Source of the DNA: Chloroflexota bacterium
GTDB lineage: Bacteria; Chloroflexota; Dehalococcoidia; Bin125
DNA: 64,000 bases
Assembly (NCBI GenBank): GCA_028875225.1
Contig: JAPPFB010000004.1
Coordinates: forward strand, 1 to 64,000
Direction of reading: 5' to 3'
The notes beneath the pieces are model-generated. The model worked only from the letters and a program-made list of their open reading frames with translations, was not told the DNA's origin and made no database searches. How positions within the stretch are numbered: the first letter of the stretch is position 1; every line of letters begins with the position of its first letter. Shown one piece after another: positions 8,184 to 16,323 of this stretch. The position numbers and the translations under genes are program-made.

Positions 8184-8962
8184 GTGACCTACCGCACGGC
8201 ATCCAACTGCCTTGAGTCGCGTCACGTCAGCCGGAAGATGCGCGAGGCGCTGGGTAAGCATGTGCGTCAGCAGTCGGAGCAGTCGGAGCGGTCGGAGGAA
8301 CAGGTAGACCAGGCGACCACGACAGAGCCAGAGGGTGCCGCGACGGAGGAGGCGGGGGTGGGGAGGAGGGTCCCGGCCTACAGGAGCCTGGGGAGGCCGT
8401 GCGACGGGAGGTCGAGGCCCTGCGGGCGGAAGTGGCGTCCCTACGCGAACGGGTGGAGGCGGTCGAGGGTCTCGTGTCACAGGGACAAGGAGTCAGGAAC
8501 GGCAACATCGAGGTGGACGGTGTGGATGAAGGCAACGACGAGCCACAGCGTGCAGTGCAGGCGCCCCGCCGTGTCTTCCCTGAACTGATCACCGAGGAGG
8601 CCGAGGAGGCCGAGGAGGCCGAGGAGGCCGAGGAGGGCGAGGAACAGGTCTACGGGGCGGCGGCGGAGACGGTTGTCGAGTGGCGGGACGCCTGGGCCGC
8701 ACGCAAGCGGGCGCGTCTCACCCTGGACTGGCTGCGGGCAGAGCGATGGCGGCTGCAGTTGGAGCTTCGGCTGGTCGGGGAGTTCGGGCTGACCCCGCCC
8801 CCGGCTGACGCGCCCTGGCGGGAGCGGCGACGCGACAGAGAGCTGGACTGGCGCCGGCGGGCACTGTGGCGGCTGCGCTGGCAGATTCCGCTGACCTGGG
8901 TGCTACACAAGCTGCTTCGGGCGATCACGCTTGGGCTGTGGGGGCGGGCGAGCGCGCACTGA
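8184..8962 (+). pseudogene. HTH-like/coiled-coil protein, frameshifted (or frameshift-regulated)
   Basis: From GTG 8184 one frame encodes TYRTASNCLESRHVSRKMREALGKHV, which reads like a DNA-binding helix pair, followed by a Gln/Glu-rich stretch (QQSEQSERSEEQVDQ). From about 8350-8365, a G-rich tract with GGGGG and GGGG runs, the protein-like sequence continues in another frame: EALRAEVASLRERVEAVEGLV, an obvious coiled coil. That frame then carries an EEAEEAEEAEEAEE repeat and a basic helical C-terminus ending in WRLRWQIPLTWVLHKLLRAITLGLWG. The second frame could start alone at GTG 8399. Either a frameshift in a single gene of about 255 residues, or a programmed slip on the G runs, would explain the pattern. 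No family is recognised. Confidence 0.5.
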
Positions 8963-8987
8963 CGGGTAAGTGAGTTGCGGGAGGGAG

Positions 8988-9042
8988 CGGGGCTCAAGGC
9001 CCTCACGGGACCGGTGCGCTATTGCGCCGGGGCTCAAGGCCC
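8988..9042. repeat. 15-bp direct repeat pair
   Basis: CGGGGCTCAAGGCCC occurs at 8988-9002 and 9028-9042, 40 bp apart, just after the coiled-coil gene. Each copy contains the inverted pair GGGC/GCCC. Its purpose is unknown; it may be a transcription-end structure. Confidence 0.4.
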
Positions 9043-9208
9043 GCGCCGGTCGCGGGCTCCCTCCCGAACTCCAGCGTAGCGCGCTTGCAGTCATCTAGGT
9101 CTGCCCAAGGACGAAATGCACACGTCTCGATCGCGGTCTGGAAGACAGGAGGACACTCGTGAAGATGGCTGATCGAGAGGCCGACGCTGGCGGGGTGGCT
9201 GCGAGGCT

Positions 9209-9658
9209 TCAGAGGTTCAAGGACGGCGGCCACATTGCAGTCTCGGCCTCGACCAACAACCCCACAACGTCGTCTTGGCCACTATCGCCGGCCTTGACCA
9301 ACTTCCACAGCCGGTAGAGGTCCGTCGTAGGCACGCAGACGGCGCCGACGATTCTGGCGCTCTCGTCAATGTCTTTGCCCGGGGCAGGTCGATCTGATGG
9401 ATCCATCTCACGCCATGGGTTGGCCAACCAGATCGTCAGGTTCGGCTCTTGTCCCATTTCCGCGCTGTAGCGATCTCGGTGCATCCGAACCTGTTGGGCA
9501 TCGTTGGCCTTGACTCCCTTGGTGTAGCCCTTGACCTCGACGATGGCCTCCCAGTCGGGGTAATCCGCGAGCCGCAGCCGCAGGTCTTCGTGCTTCGCAT
9601 CGTGGGGTTGCTTCGCGTCGTCCATCCGCTCGACCGCGAACCCCATCTCCTCCAGCAT
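9209..9658 (-). CDS. PD-(D/E)xK nuclease-like protein
   Basis: The product has 149 residues from ATG 9658. It shows a restriction-endonuclease-like core: HEDLRLRLADYPDWEAIVEVKGYTKG, with D25 and E41-V-K43 as the likely catalytic set, then an amphipathic helix DAQQVRMHRDRY and a strand NLTIWLANPWRE. Protein-like sequence in the same frame continues 45 codons upstream (ALVLPSLERADDAVRRTIWQDGDELVDAVGEM) to the TAG that ends the membrane-protein gene. The true protein is therefore probably longer, either with its start lost or originally joined to the upstream gene. Its position near the STAND gene suggests a defence or mobile-element role (inference). Confidence 0.55.
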   Translation of the reverse strand: MLEEMGFAVERMDDAKQPHDAKHEDLRLRLADYPDWEAIVEVKGYTKGVKANDAQQVRMHRDRYSAEMGQEPNLTIWLANPWREMDPSDRPAPGKDIDESARIVGAVCVPTTDLYRLWKLVKAGDSGQDDVVGLLVEAETAMWPPSLNL

Positions 9659-9790
9659 CTCGCCGACCGCGTCGACCAGCTCATCGCCGTCCTGCCAGAT
9701 CGTGCGGCGGACAGCGTCGTCGGCGCGTTCCAGGGAGGGGAGTACCAGGGCAAGTTCTACATCGCTGCGGCGAAAGCTAGTCCGCTCCTC

Positions 9791-10387
9791 CTATCGCCAC
9801 TCTTCTCCATCCAACGCCCTCTGAGCTGCGACTCGCACCGAAGGCGATCTTGCGTTGGCTCGGAGGTCATCCAACTGTTCTTCGCTATAGGATTCCAAGA
9901 ACACCACGATCCTGCCGTTGACGAACTCCTCACCGACATATCTCGCGTCCTCGATCCGGTCTATCTGGCATCTCTGGACGGTTTCACGCGCACTTTCAGC
10001 GCTTCCCGCCAGCTGGATCAGCTCCTTGATTGATTGCTGGAGCTCCTGCAGTTGGCGCTCATACTGAGGCCTCACGGCACCGTCGAAGTCAAAGCCACTA
10101 CGTCTAGCGAAGTTGCGAGTCGCTGCTCGGTTCGACCGCAGCCGAAACAGCCGGCGCCCAACATGTTCAAACGCGTAGAACCTGGCGATACTCAGAGGAA
10201 TGGCCGTCACCTTCCAGAATGCGGCGACGACGATGGCTATCAGCAACACTTGAAGCTCGCTTGCGTTGTTGATCTCCGCAATCCCGTAGTGCCAGGCGGC
10301 AAATCCGGCCACTGCCGCAGTCGCCAGCCAGAGCAGCGCTGCGGCGGGAAGCCACCATCGGTCGATCGGTCGTTCTTCATTTGCCAT
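9791..10387 (-). CDS. two-span membrane protein with helical cytoplasmic tail
   Basis: The product has 198 residues from ATG 10387, preceded by GAGGAAACAC. Two hydrophobic segments lie within the first 70 residues (WWLPAAALLWLATAAVAGFAAW and LQVLLIAIVVAAFWKVTAIPL). An arginine-rich region and a coiled-coil-like helix (QYERQLQELQQSIKELIQLAG) follow. The C-terminus is acidic and ends ALDGEEWR. The TAG stop is followed, in the same frame and without a new start codon, by the nuclease-like sequence of the next gene. The pair may be an operon or a single split protein. Function unknown; membrane helices plus a nuclease partner resembles effector pairs in defence loci, which is speculation. Confidence 0.55.
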   Translation of the reverse strand: MANEERPIDRWWLPAAALLWLATAAVAGFAAWHYGIAEINNASELQVLLIAIVVAAFWKVTAIPLSIARFYAFEHVGRRLFRLRSNRAATRNFARRSGFDFDGAVRPQYERQLQELQQSIKELIQLAGSAESARETVQRCQIDRIEDARYVGEEFVNGRIVVFLESYSEEQLDDLRANARSPSVRVAAQRALDGEEWR

Positions 10388-10559
10388 GTGTTTCCTCTTT
10401 CGCAGAGCCTGCAACGAGATCTCAGCTTCTCATGCAATGAGTCGCGATCACCGACTTGGCCCACCTCCACGGCCAAACGTATTCGTCCCGCCAACTTCGC
10501 AGACCGACATGAAGGATCTTGAAGACCGTAACCGCCGCCGAACTATAGCCGCTGCTCAA

Positions 10560-11208
10560 GAGGCTCAAGCTGAGCGCCGTCCTTGACACCCTGCCTGAAC
10601 GGGTCGCCTTGCCCCGCCGCGAATAGCTCGGCTACTTCGACTTCCTGTAGAACATCCTGGCCGACGCGGTCAGCCGCCGCGACCACCGGCGGCTCGCACT
10701 GCGCCTGCGACAGGCCGGTTTCGAACAGGTCTGCCGGCTGAAGGATTTCGACCGGTCCGCCCAGATCACGCTCGACCGCCGCGAACAGATGCTGCTCGTC
10801 GATCCGGTTGGGTTGGGCAAGAGCTTCCTCGCCCAGTCGCTCGGCCACGACGCTGTCCGCGCCTGCCGACCGCTCCATCGACAAGACCTTCCGCAGCTTC
10901 CTCGCGCCCGGACTCTTGATCCTCGACCACCACGGCCTGTATCGGCTCGACCACCAACAGTCGATCGACCTTTACGAACTCGTCTTAGCCCGCCACGGCA
11001 CGGCCAGCTTTGTGCTCACCTCCAGCCATGACGTCGAATAGCGGCTCGGTCTCTTCGACAATCCGATCCTCAAGGGCAGCTCCCACAACCGGCTCGCCAA
11101 CACCAGCTGCCGGATCGTCATCGACGGCGAGAGCTACCGCCAACGGCTCTCGCCCCACTGGGCACTGCTCGAACAGAGGGAGGTGGTTGACGCCCCAACC
11201 GCACACTG
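10560..11208 (+). pseudogene. istB: IS21-family istB helper ATPase relic
   Basis: Reading across frames gives a recognisable IstB-like ATPase: LDTLPERVALPRRE, then LGYFDFL, AVSRRDHRRLALRLRQAGFEQVCRLKDFD, a P-loop remnant LLVDPVGLGKSFLAQSLGHDA, a gap, then SFLAPGLLILDHHGLYRLDHQQSIDLYEL, and the C-terminal RLANTSCRIVIDGESYRQRLSPH. In-frame stops (TAG at 10624 and 10648, TAG near 11038), a frameshift after the P-loop and an apparent internal deletion show that it is dead. The lysine of the P-loop is kept but its first glycine region is degraded. No istA was found beside it, so only a fragment of the element survives. Confidence 0.75.
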
Positions 11209-12050
11209 AAACTCAACCACCTACCGGCCGCTCACCTGGTCTGATGACTGTGGCGATGAGTGGGCAACAGACCCTGGCCATCGACATTCGCGGCGCTGGG
11301 CGTGGGCCATGAACACGCCCGAGGCATCCTGACCACCGGCGCGGTCTACTGCTGACTCCACAGTCCGACCGCAGCGCCAGCGGCGCTGACATATCGCTAG
11401 ACACGGCTCGAGTATCGGCGACCGACCCGCCTAGATTTTCTCGCGGCGGGAAAGAGACGCAGCGGCATTTGGACCGTCGAGGCCGGTTATGCCACGAGCG
11501 GCGGACGCAGATCGGAACGATCGCTCGGCTCGAATGCTGTCCGCGAGCGGCGGCGCGAACCGACTGTTCTATCGAGCGTTCGCGCGGACGCCGCCGCAAG
11601 GCGTCCCTGATTGGAACATGTTCTGAGTGGCGGCCGGGCCTGACCTGGACACGGATTGTTCGCTTGGCGGCGGGAGAGCCAGTGCGGCGCTGAGACTGGT
11701 CGGGTGAATGCCTGCGTCGTCGATCTCAATCAGGCCCGCCGGGAACGCGAGCTCGATCGACGCGTTGGCCGAGGCTTTGCGAGCCGAGATCTGGCCCTGC
11801 GTGCGGCCCCTGTCGCCGTCATAGTCCGCAATGACTATGCTGCTGTTGTACCAGCGGTTGTCGACCATGGCGGGGGTCATCGAGGGGACGACTGATGCCC
11901 TGATTGCGATGCAGGAGGGGTACGTGGAGTGGTCTCCGTAGCCCATGCGCGGTCAGTGTTCAATATCGCGCTTACTCGACCAGGTAGGGCGGTAATGCGA
12001 ACCTTCGCGGGCGGCGGGGAGGTCCCGCTGGCAAGTAAAGGGATGCTGCC
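11209..12050. other. intergenic stretch, probable IS21 end and unassigned DNA
   Basis: The first 130 bases after the istB relic may be the outer end of the old insertion element, but I could not recognise terminal repeats. A minus frame at 11569-11946 (with DNRWYNSSIVIADYDGDRGRTQGQ) has slight protein character but no start signal or known motif. I see nothing else. Confidence 0.3.
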
Positions 12051-12944
12051 TTGCAGCTTCGTCGAGGTCCGACCACAGGTTCGTATTGGATTGTGGGGGC
12101 GCTCGTCCCGCTGATTGCCTTGGCAATCGCGGCGGCGATGGCACTCTCACCGGGCGAGACTCGAGCGGAGTCGGAGTCGGGGGAGACCCCAGCGGCCGTC
12201 TGTGAGGGTCTCGGCGGGATCACGATGGGCGTCAACACCGTGACGCTCAAGCAGAACGGTACGATGACCAAGACTTCGCAGTCCTCGGATGGCGAGTGCA
12301 AGATGTCGCTGACGCTGGTGGATGTGTCGTCCGAGGACAACCCGGCAAACAAGACGAAGTCATGTACGGTCACGGCGACGCCCGTTTGGGAAGACCATGC
12401 GTTTGACTTGTCGCACACCGAGTCCGGCGATTGCGACACCGTGGACGTATCGGTAGGGATGACCTACGGGGACGCTCTGGGCACGTGGAGGCCTTACACG
12501 CCGCCAGAAGACGGCGATCCGGAGCCTACCACCGCACGGTCTACCAACGGTCAAGGCATCCGGGGGCAGAGCGGATGCAACTACACCACCGACGGCGACC
12601 CCCCGCACATCTCGAGCACGGGCGTCCATGTGTCGACACACGGCTGGTGGACTGACGACGACAATGGCAATGGCGGCTGCCCGAGGCTGGCGGACGTGAC
12701 GGTGTGGCTGAAGGCGCACGCCTGCCACTGGTGGGGATGCCGCTGGCACACCGTCAGTTACAACAAGCAACGCGTCCGCGCGCGGAACCTCTCGAGGAAC
12801 TGGGTGAACGCGAGGGACTACTGCGGTCCTGCCACGTCGACAACCGGCTACCGTGGGGTGGTTGATGTCGATCTGGTCGGCCAATGGGACTGGTGGGACA
12901 AGTACACCACCCCGCACCGAAACCTCTGGTGCAATCCCCTCTGA
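12051..12944 (+). CDS. secreted cysteine-rich protein, unknown function
   Basis: The product has up to 297 residues from TTG 12051; GTG 12087 is an alternative. A basic N-terminus and a 20-residue hydrophobic segment (IVGALVPLIALAIAAAMAL) form a signal peptide or anchor. The mature part has ten cysteines, many tryptophans and threonines, for example GECKMSLTLVDVSSEDNP, HACHWWGCRWHTVSYN and a C-terminal WDWWDKYTTPHRNLWCNPL. An even number of Cys and a Thr/Asn-rich beta-like composition suggest a disulfide-stabilised extracellular domain. It lies 44 bp upstream of the next plus-strand gene, a likely operon. No family is recognised; the location in an island suggests a transferred gene. Confidence 0.6.
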   Translation: MQLRRGPTTGSYWIVGALVPLIALAIAAAMALSPGETRAESESGETPAAVCEGLGGITMGVNTVTLKQNGTMTKTSQSSDGECKMSLTLVDVSSEDNPANKTKSCTVTATPVWEDHAFDLSHTESGDCDTVDVSVGMTYGDALGTWRPYTPPEDGDPEPTTARSTNGQGIRGQSGCNYTTDGDPPHISSTGVHVSTHGWWTDDDNGNGGCPRLADVTVWLKAHACHWWGCRWHTVSYNKQRVRARNLSRNWVNARDYCGPATSTTGYRGVVDVDLVGQWDWWDKYTTPHRNLWCNPL

Positions 12945-12988
12945 GTCGATCGCTCGTGAACGACTAGAGGCGTAAGGGGGCGCCCGAC

Positions 12989-13864
12989 ATGTCGACAACG
13001 CTGTTCGTTGAGGCATTCGGGCGCCTCTCGCCGATCCCATCGAGGGTTGGCCCTGACTACGAGGCGACTCCCCCGCAGGGACCCGAGGGGTACCTATGGA
13101 GCGTGTTTCGTGACCGATCGGCTCAGATGGGGTGGTCGGGGACCGACGTCGGAGGGCCAGCGCGCCTCTGGGATGTGGAAGATGCGGAACTGACCTACCA
13201 TCTCGGCCAGACGCGCATCGGCTTCGCCCAGGTTGGACTCGATGTGAACCCCGCTACTGCTCTTGCGGTTTCACACGCACCGGCTCGCTGGTCCTGGGGG
13301 AGGCGAAGGCGCTGGTCTGAGGTACCCACGCTTGACGATGCAGGCCCGCCCACGGACCCTGCGTTAGCGATCACCCCACTCGTGCAGTGCCTCGACGACT
13401 CGCTCCGCTGGTTTGGCGCGACCGAGGTACAGGCGGTTCAGGTGTCAGGGCTTGGCCTTCGGCAAGCACGGGAGGTCGGCCGGCGTCACCTCGTCTCAAC
13501 GCTGAGCTGGTTCAGCGTCATCGAGGGGGCACCGATGGGTGCCGTGCTCTCGCTGGCATCCACACGGGCGACCGATCGCCTCGTCTCCCGTGTAGTTGAT
13601 GTGCTCCAGGACATCACCAGTGGACGGTTCGAGTTCGGGCCACTGGTGCCACGGGACCCGGGGTACGACGCGGGTCCGGACTGGCGGATGCTCAAGTGGA
13701 GCGGCACCGGCGATAGCATGATGGTGGTGTCGATGCCGGAGTGGTCGGCGGCGGCGGTCGGGTGGGCCATCGGGCAGGTGTTCGACGTGGCCCTGTCACT
13801 CGACCAGCCCCCGGAGCAACTGTCGGTCCGGGTGGCGCGCCATGAGATCTCGACGACAGTGTGA
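12989..13864 (+). CDS. uncharacterised protein paired with the secreted Cys-rich protein
   Basis: The product has 291 residues from ATG 12989, with a purine-rich AGGGGG site 13 nt upstream. It has no signal peptide or membrane span. It shows mixed alpha/beta character: LSPIPSRVGPDYEATPP, DAELTYHLGQTRIGFAQVGL, LVQCLDDSLRWFGATEVQAVQVSGLGL, WSGTGDSMMVVSMPEWSAAAVGWAIGQVFDVAL. The regular spacing of structured segments and normal composition support a real gene. I cannot name the family. Its 3' end abuts the truncated 3' end of the minus-strand replication-relaxation gene, so insertion of this two-gene unit may have cut that gene. Confidence 0.55.
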   Translation: MSTTLFVEAFGRLSPIPSRVGPDYEATPPQGPEGYLWSVFRDRSAQMGWSGTDVGGPARLWDVEDAELTYHLGQTRIGFAQVGLDVNPATALAVSHAPARWSWGRRRRWSEVPTLDDAGPPTDPALAITPLVQCLDDSLRWFGATEVQAVQVSGLGLRQAREVGRRHLVSTLSWFSVIEGAPMGAVLSLASTRATDRLVSRVVDVLQDITSGRFEFGPLVPRDPGYDAGPDWRMLKWSGTGDSMMVVSMPEWSAAAVGWAIGQVFDVALSLDQPPEQLSVRVARHEISTTV

Positions 13865-15576
13865 TTGACGTAAGCGGGCCACCACTTCACCAGGCGCGCG
13901 CGACGCTCGAACTCCAGGAGGCACCAGTGCCAGTCGTCATGGGCGCGGAACTGGAATGAGGAGTCGGGGTAGAGCGGGTAGCGGGTCCACTGGTGCTCGT
14001 AGCTGATCTGCGAGCGCTGGGCGGGCAGCAGGTCGAGTAGTTCGTGCTCGGGGGAGCGGGCGGCTTCAGCGCTGAGCCGGGCGCAGAACCAGGTCACCCC
14101 GGCCTGGTGCCGGTGCTGGTTGGCGGCGGTCTGCACCAGCGAGCCGATGTAGCCCTCGTCGTCGCGCAGGGGCGTCCAGCGGTCGAGGGTGGGGCCGACG
14201 GCGGCGCGGTCGCGGCGGGCGAGAGCGGTCAACCCCGCGTCTGAGCACAGGTACCCCAGCTCCTCGCGCTGGATCAGCCCGTGCTCTCGGAGGGCATGGA
14301 GCAGCTGGTTGGCGCGGCGCTCCGAGACCCCCTCCATCAGTCCGGCCAGCTGCGCGGGCGAGTAGAAGGACCAGCCGGCGACGAGGTCGAGCGCACGTTT
14401 CTCGGCGCGGCTGAGCCTGAGCGACAGGGCCGACGGGGCGTGGTCGAGCTGCTCGGCCGGGTCGGGCAGGTCGCTGCGGGACCCGCTTGACGGTCCTCGC
14501 ATCGGCGCACGGCTGAGGCTGGGATAGCCTTCGGCGAGCCGGTGCACGTGGGCGACGATGGTGGACAACGGGACGTCCGGTGCAAGCGTCGGCGTCGAGG
14601 CGAACCCGTAGCCGCCCTGCTGCCAGACCCGGGGCTCGCCCCCGACCCCGACGGCGATCACTTCGCCCGTGACCGCGACCATCGTCCCCGTGTGCGCGGA
14701 CGGGTCGGCGATCCTGCGCAGGACGCGGCGCATGTCCTGCTCCGAATCGGTCAGGATCAGCGTGAGCAGCGGCCGCTCGGTCGCATCCATCCGCTCGATC
14801 GTGCGGATGCGGTAGCGCAGGCTGGCGTTGGTCAGCATCGGTCCCTGGCGCACGAGGCCGATGGTGCCTCCGCTCGGCAGACGCAGCAAGAGGTCGTAGG
14901 GGCCCGTCCGTCAATGGGTGACGACGACCGGCGCGTCGCTCGCGTCCAGCGCCGCGATGATGGAGGCGACGCGGTACAGCGCCGCCACGGCGTCGAGACG
15001 CTCCCCCAGGACCCGGAACCACTGCCGCGAGATCGGGTAGAGCCGCATCAGTCGCTCGGTCCCGGCGCCCTCGCCACCTGCCAGGGCGACAATGCCCTCC
15101 CGCGTCGGGAAGAACCGCCGCTGCGGTCGCGCGCCCAGCAACTGCAGGCGGAGCGGGCGCGAGTCGGCGAGTCCCTTGCCCGCCAGCCGCGCGAGCCGTT
15201 CCCGCAGCGTGTTTGCCGGCAGCCTGATGAACGCCGCCATCTCGTCGACCGTGGCCAGTGGCGTGTGGCAGAGCAGCTCCACGCTCTGCTTGTCCGCGCT
15301 CGTCAGCCTTGGGCGTGGTCGGTTCGTCTCGACCGCCCCGTTCAGCGAGCGCAAGCGCTCGGCCGCGCGACGCAACTCCGAGGTTGACGCGCCGACCTCG
15401 GCAGTGACGGCGGCGAGCAGCTTCGGGCTGACGTGCTCCGTCCACAGGAACCGCCACAACGTGGAGCGTGACACGCCGTACTCATCTGCGGTGCGCTGTA
15501 CGCCTCGCCACCACGCGCGGGTGCGCAGGTACTCGCGGACCGCATAAGTCTGATCGGCGGATGGCTCTCCCTGCAC
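13862..15576 (-). pseudogene. replication-relaxation family protein, broken by in-frame TGA and 3' truncation
   Basis: From GTG 15576 the frame encodes an N-terminal HTH (ADEYGVSRSTLWRFLW) and a winged-helix segment (LATVDEMAAFIRLPANTLRERLARLAGKGLADSR). It then reads DAVAALYRVASIIAALD and hits TGA at 14913-14911. The same frame continues RTGPYDLLLRLPSGGTIGLVRQGP, a second winged helix (FYSPAQLAGLMEGVSERRANQLLHALREHGLIQ) and EFERRAR near 13890, where family resemblance ends. Such proteins are found on plasmids and ICEs and are thought to act in replication or transfer. One nonsense codon plus loss of the C-terminal part seen at 1-204 make this a probable pseudogene, unless TGA is a sequence error. 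Confidence 0.6.
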
Positions 15577-15720
15577 GGCGTATCGAACCTCTCTTGCGGA
15601 CGCACGTAGGTTCTAGTGTGCCTGCCATTGAGCCGTTTGATCACGGCGCAGGCGTCGGGTTCGGCACGCTCAGAGCGGTACCCCGACATCGACGACACAT
15701 TCACCCACGAGGACGCAGCC

Positions 15721-15991
15721 ATGACATTGACTAGGACCGCCCACGAAGTCGCCCGCATCGGCGGCGAAATCTACGAGCGCGACATCCGCGCCTAGGTCGA
15801 GGCCGAGCACCGCGGCGAGATCGTTGCAATCGATGTCGAGAGCGGCTGCTGGGGGCTCGGCAAAACGGCGACGGAAGCGCGGGCACAGTTCGACCGTCAG
15901 CGCGCCGGCGTCACGGACGTGTGGGGGTGTGCGAATCGGCTTCCGCGCGCTGCACCACTTCGCCGGGCGTCCCATCCGGAGCGATCGTTGA
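15721..15991 (+). pseudogene. small protein paired with an aspartic protease, decayed
   Basis: ATG 15721 encodes MTLTRTAHEVARIGGEIYERDIRA, a TAG at 15793-15795, then VEAEHRGEIVAIDVESGCWGLGKTATEARAQF. A frameshift near 15930 leads to RIGFRALHHFAGRPIRSDR and TGA at 15989. The intact family is a roughly 85-residue protein with YERDIRP, GEIVAIDV and a C-terminal RIGFRAL-GGR element, usually encoded directly before a clan AA aspartic protease. That order is kept here. One nonsense codon and one frameshift mark it as broken. Confidence 0.6.
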
Positions 15992-16224
15992 TCACCGCGT
16001 GTGTGAACGCCGACTACGAGGCGGTCGTCGTTCTCGACCTGCAAGGACACGCGGGCGAGTCGCAACGGCTTGAAGCAGTCGTCGACACGGGCTCCAGTGG
16101 GTTTCTGACTGTAGCCCCCATCGTCACCGACCAGGACTCAGGCGCGGTTCCCGCTAAGCCTGTGGCCAGCCGTCGAGCATCGCCTTGTCTAGCCCCAACT
16201 ATGCGTGGTTCAGCATCCTGCTAG
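15988..16224 (+). pseudogene. clan AA (retropepsin-like) aspartic protease, truncated relic
   Basis: The sequence LITACVNADYEAVVVLDLQGHAG, then LEAVVDTGSSGFLTVAP, contains the catalytic DTG flanked by the expected strands. Family members have about 110-120 residues with a second conserved half. Here the sequence loses resemblance after SGFLTVAPIVT and stops at 16224, about 79 residues from the TTG at 15988. It overlaps the stop of the upstream partner, as in intact pairs. It is a relic rather than an active protease. Confidence 0.6.
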
Positions 16225-16323
16225 GTCTTCGGTGACAACCGGCTGACCACGTTCCTGTTCGACCAGTTCGGCCGCCATGACCACATCCTCCCGTACCCTG
16301 CTCCAGGACAGGAGTGGAACGGC

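Noticed and set aside
11569-11946. 125-codon minus-strand frame
   Set aside because: No ribosome-binding site, mixed composition and no motif; cannot be supported as a gene.
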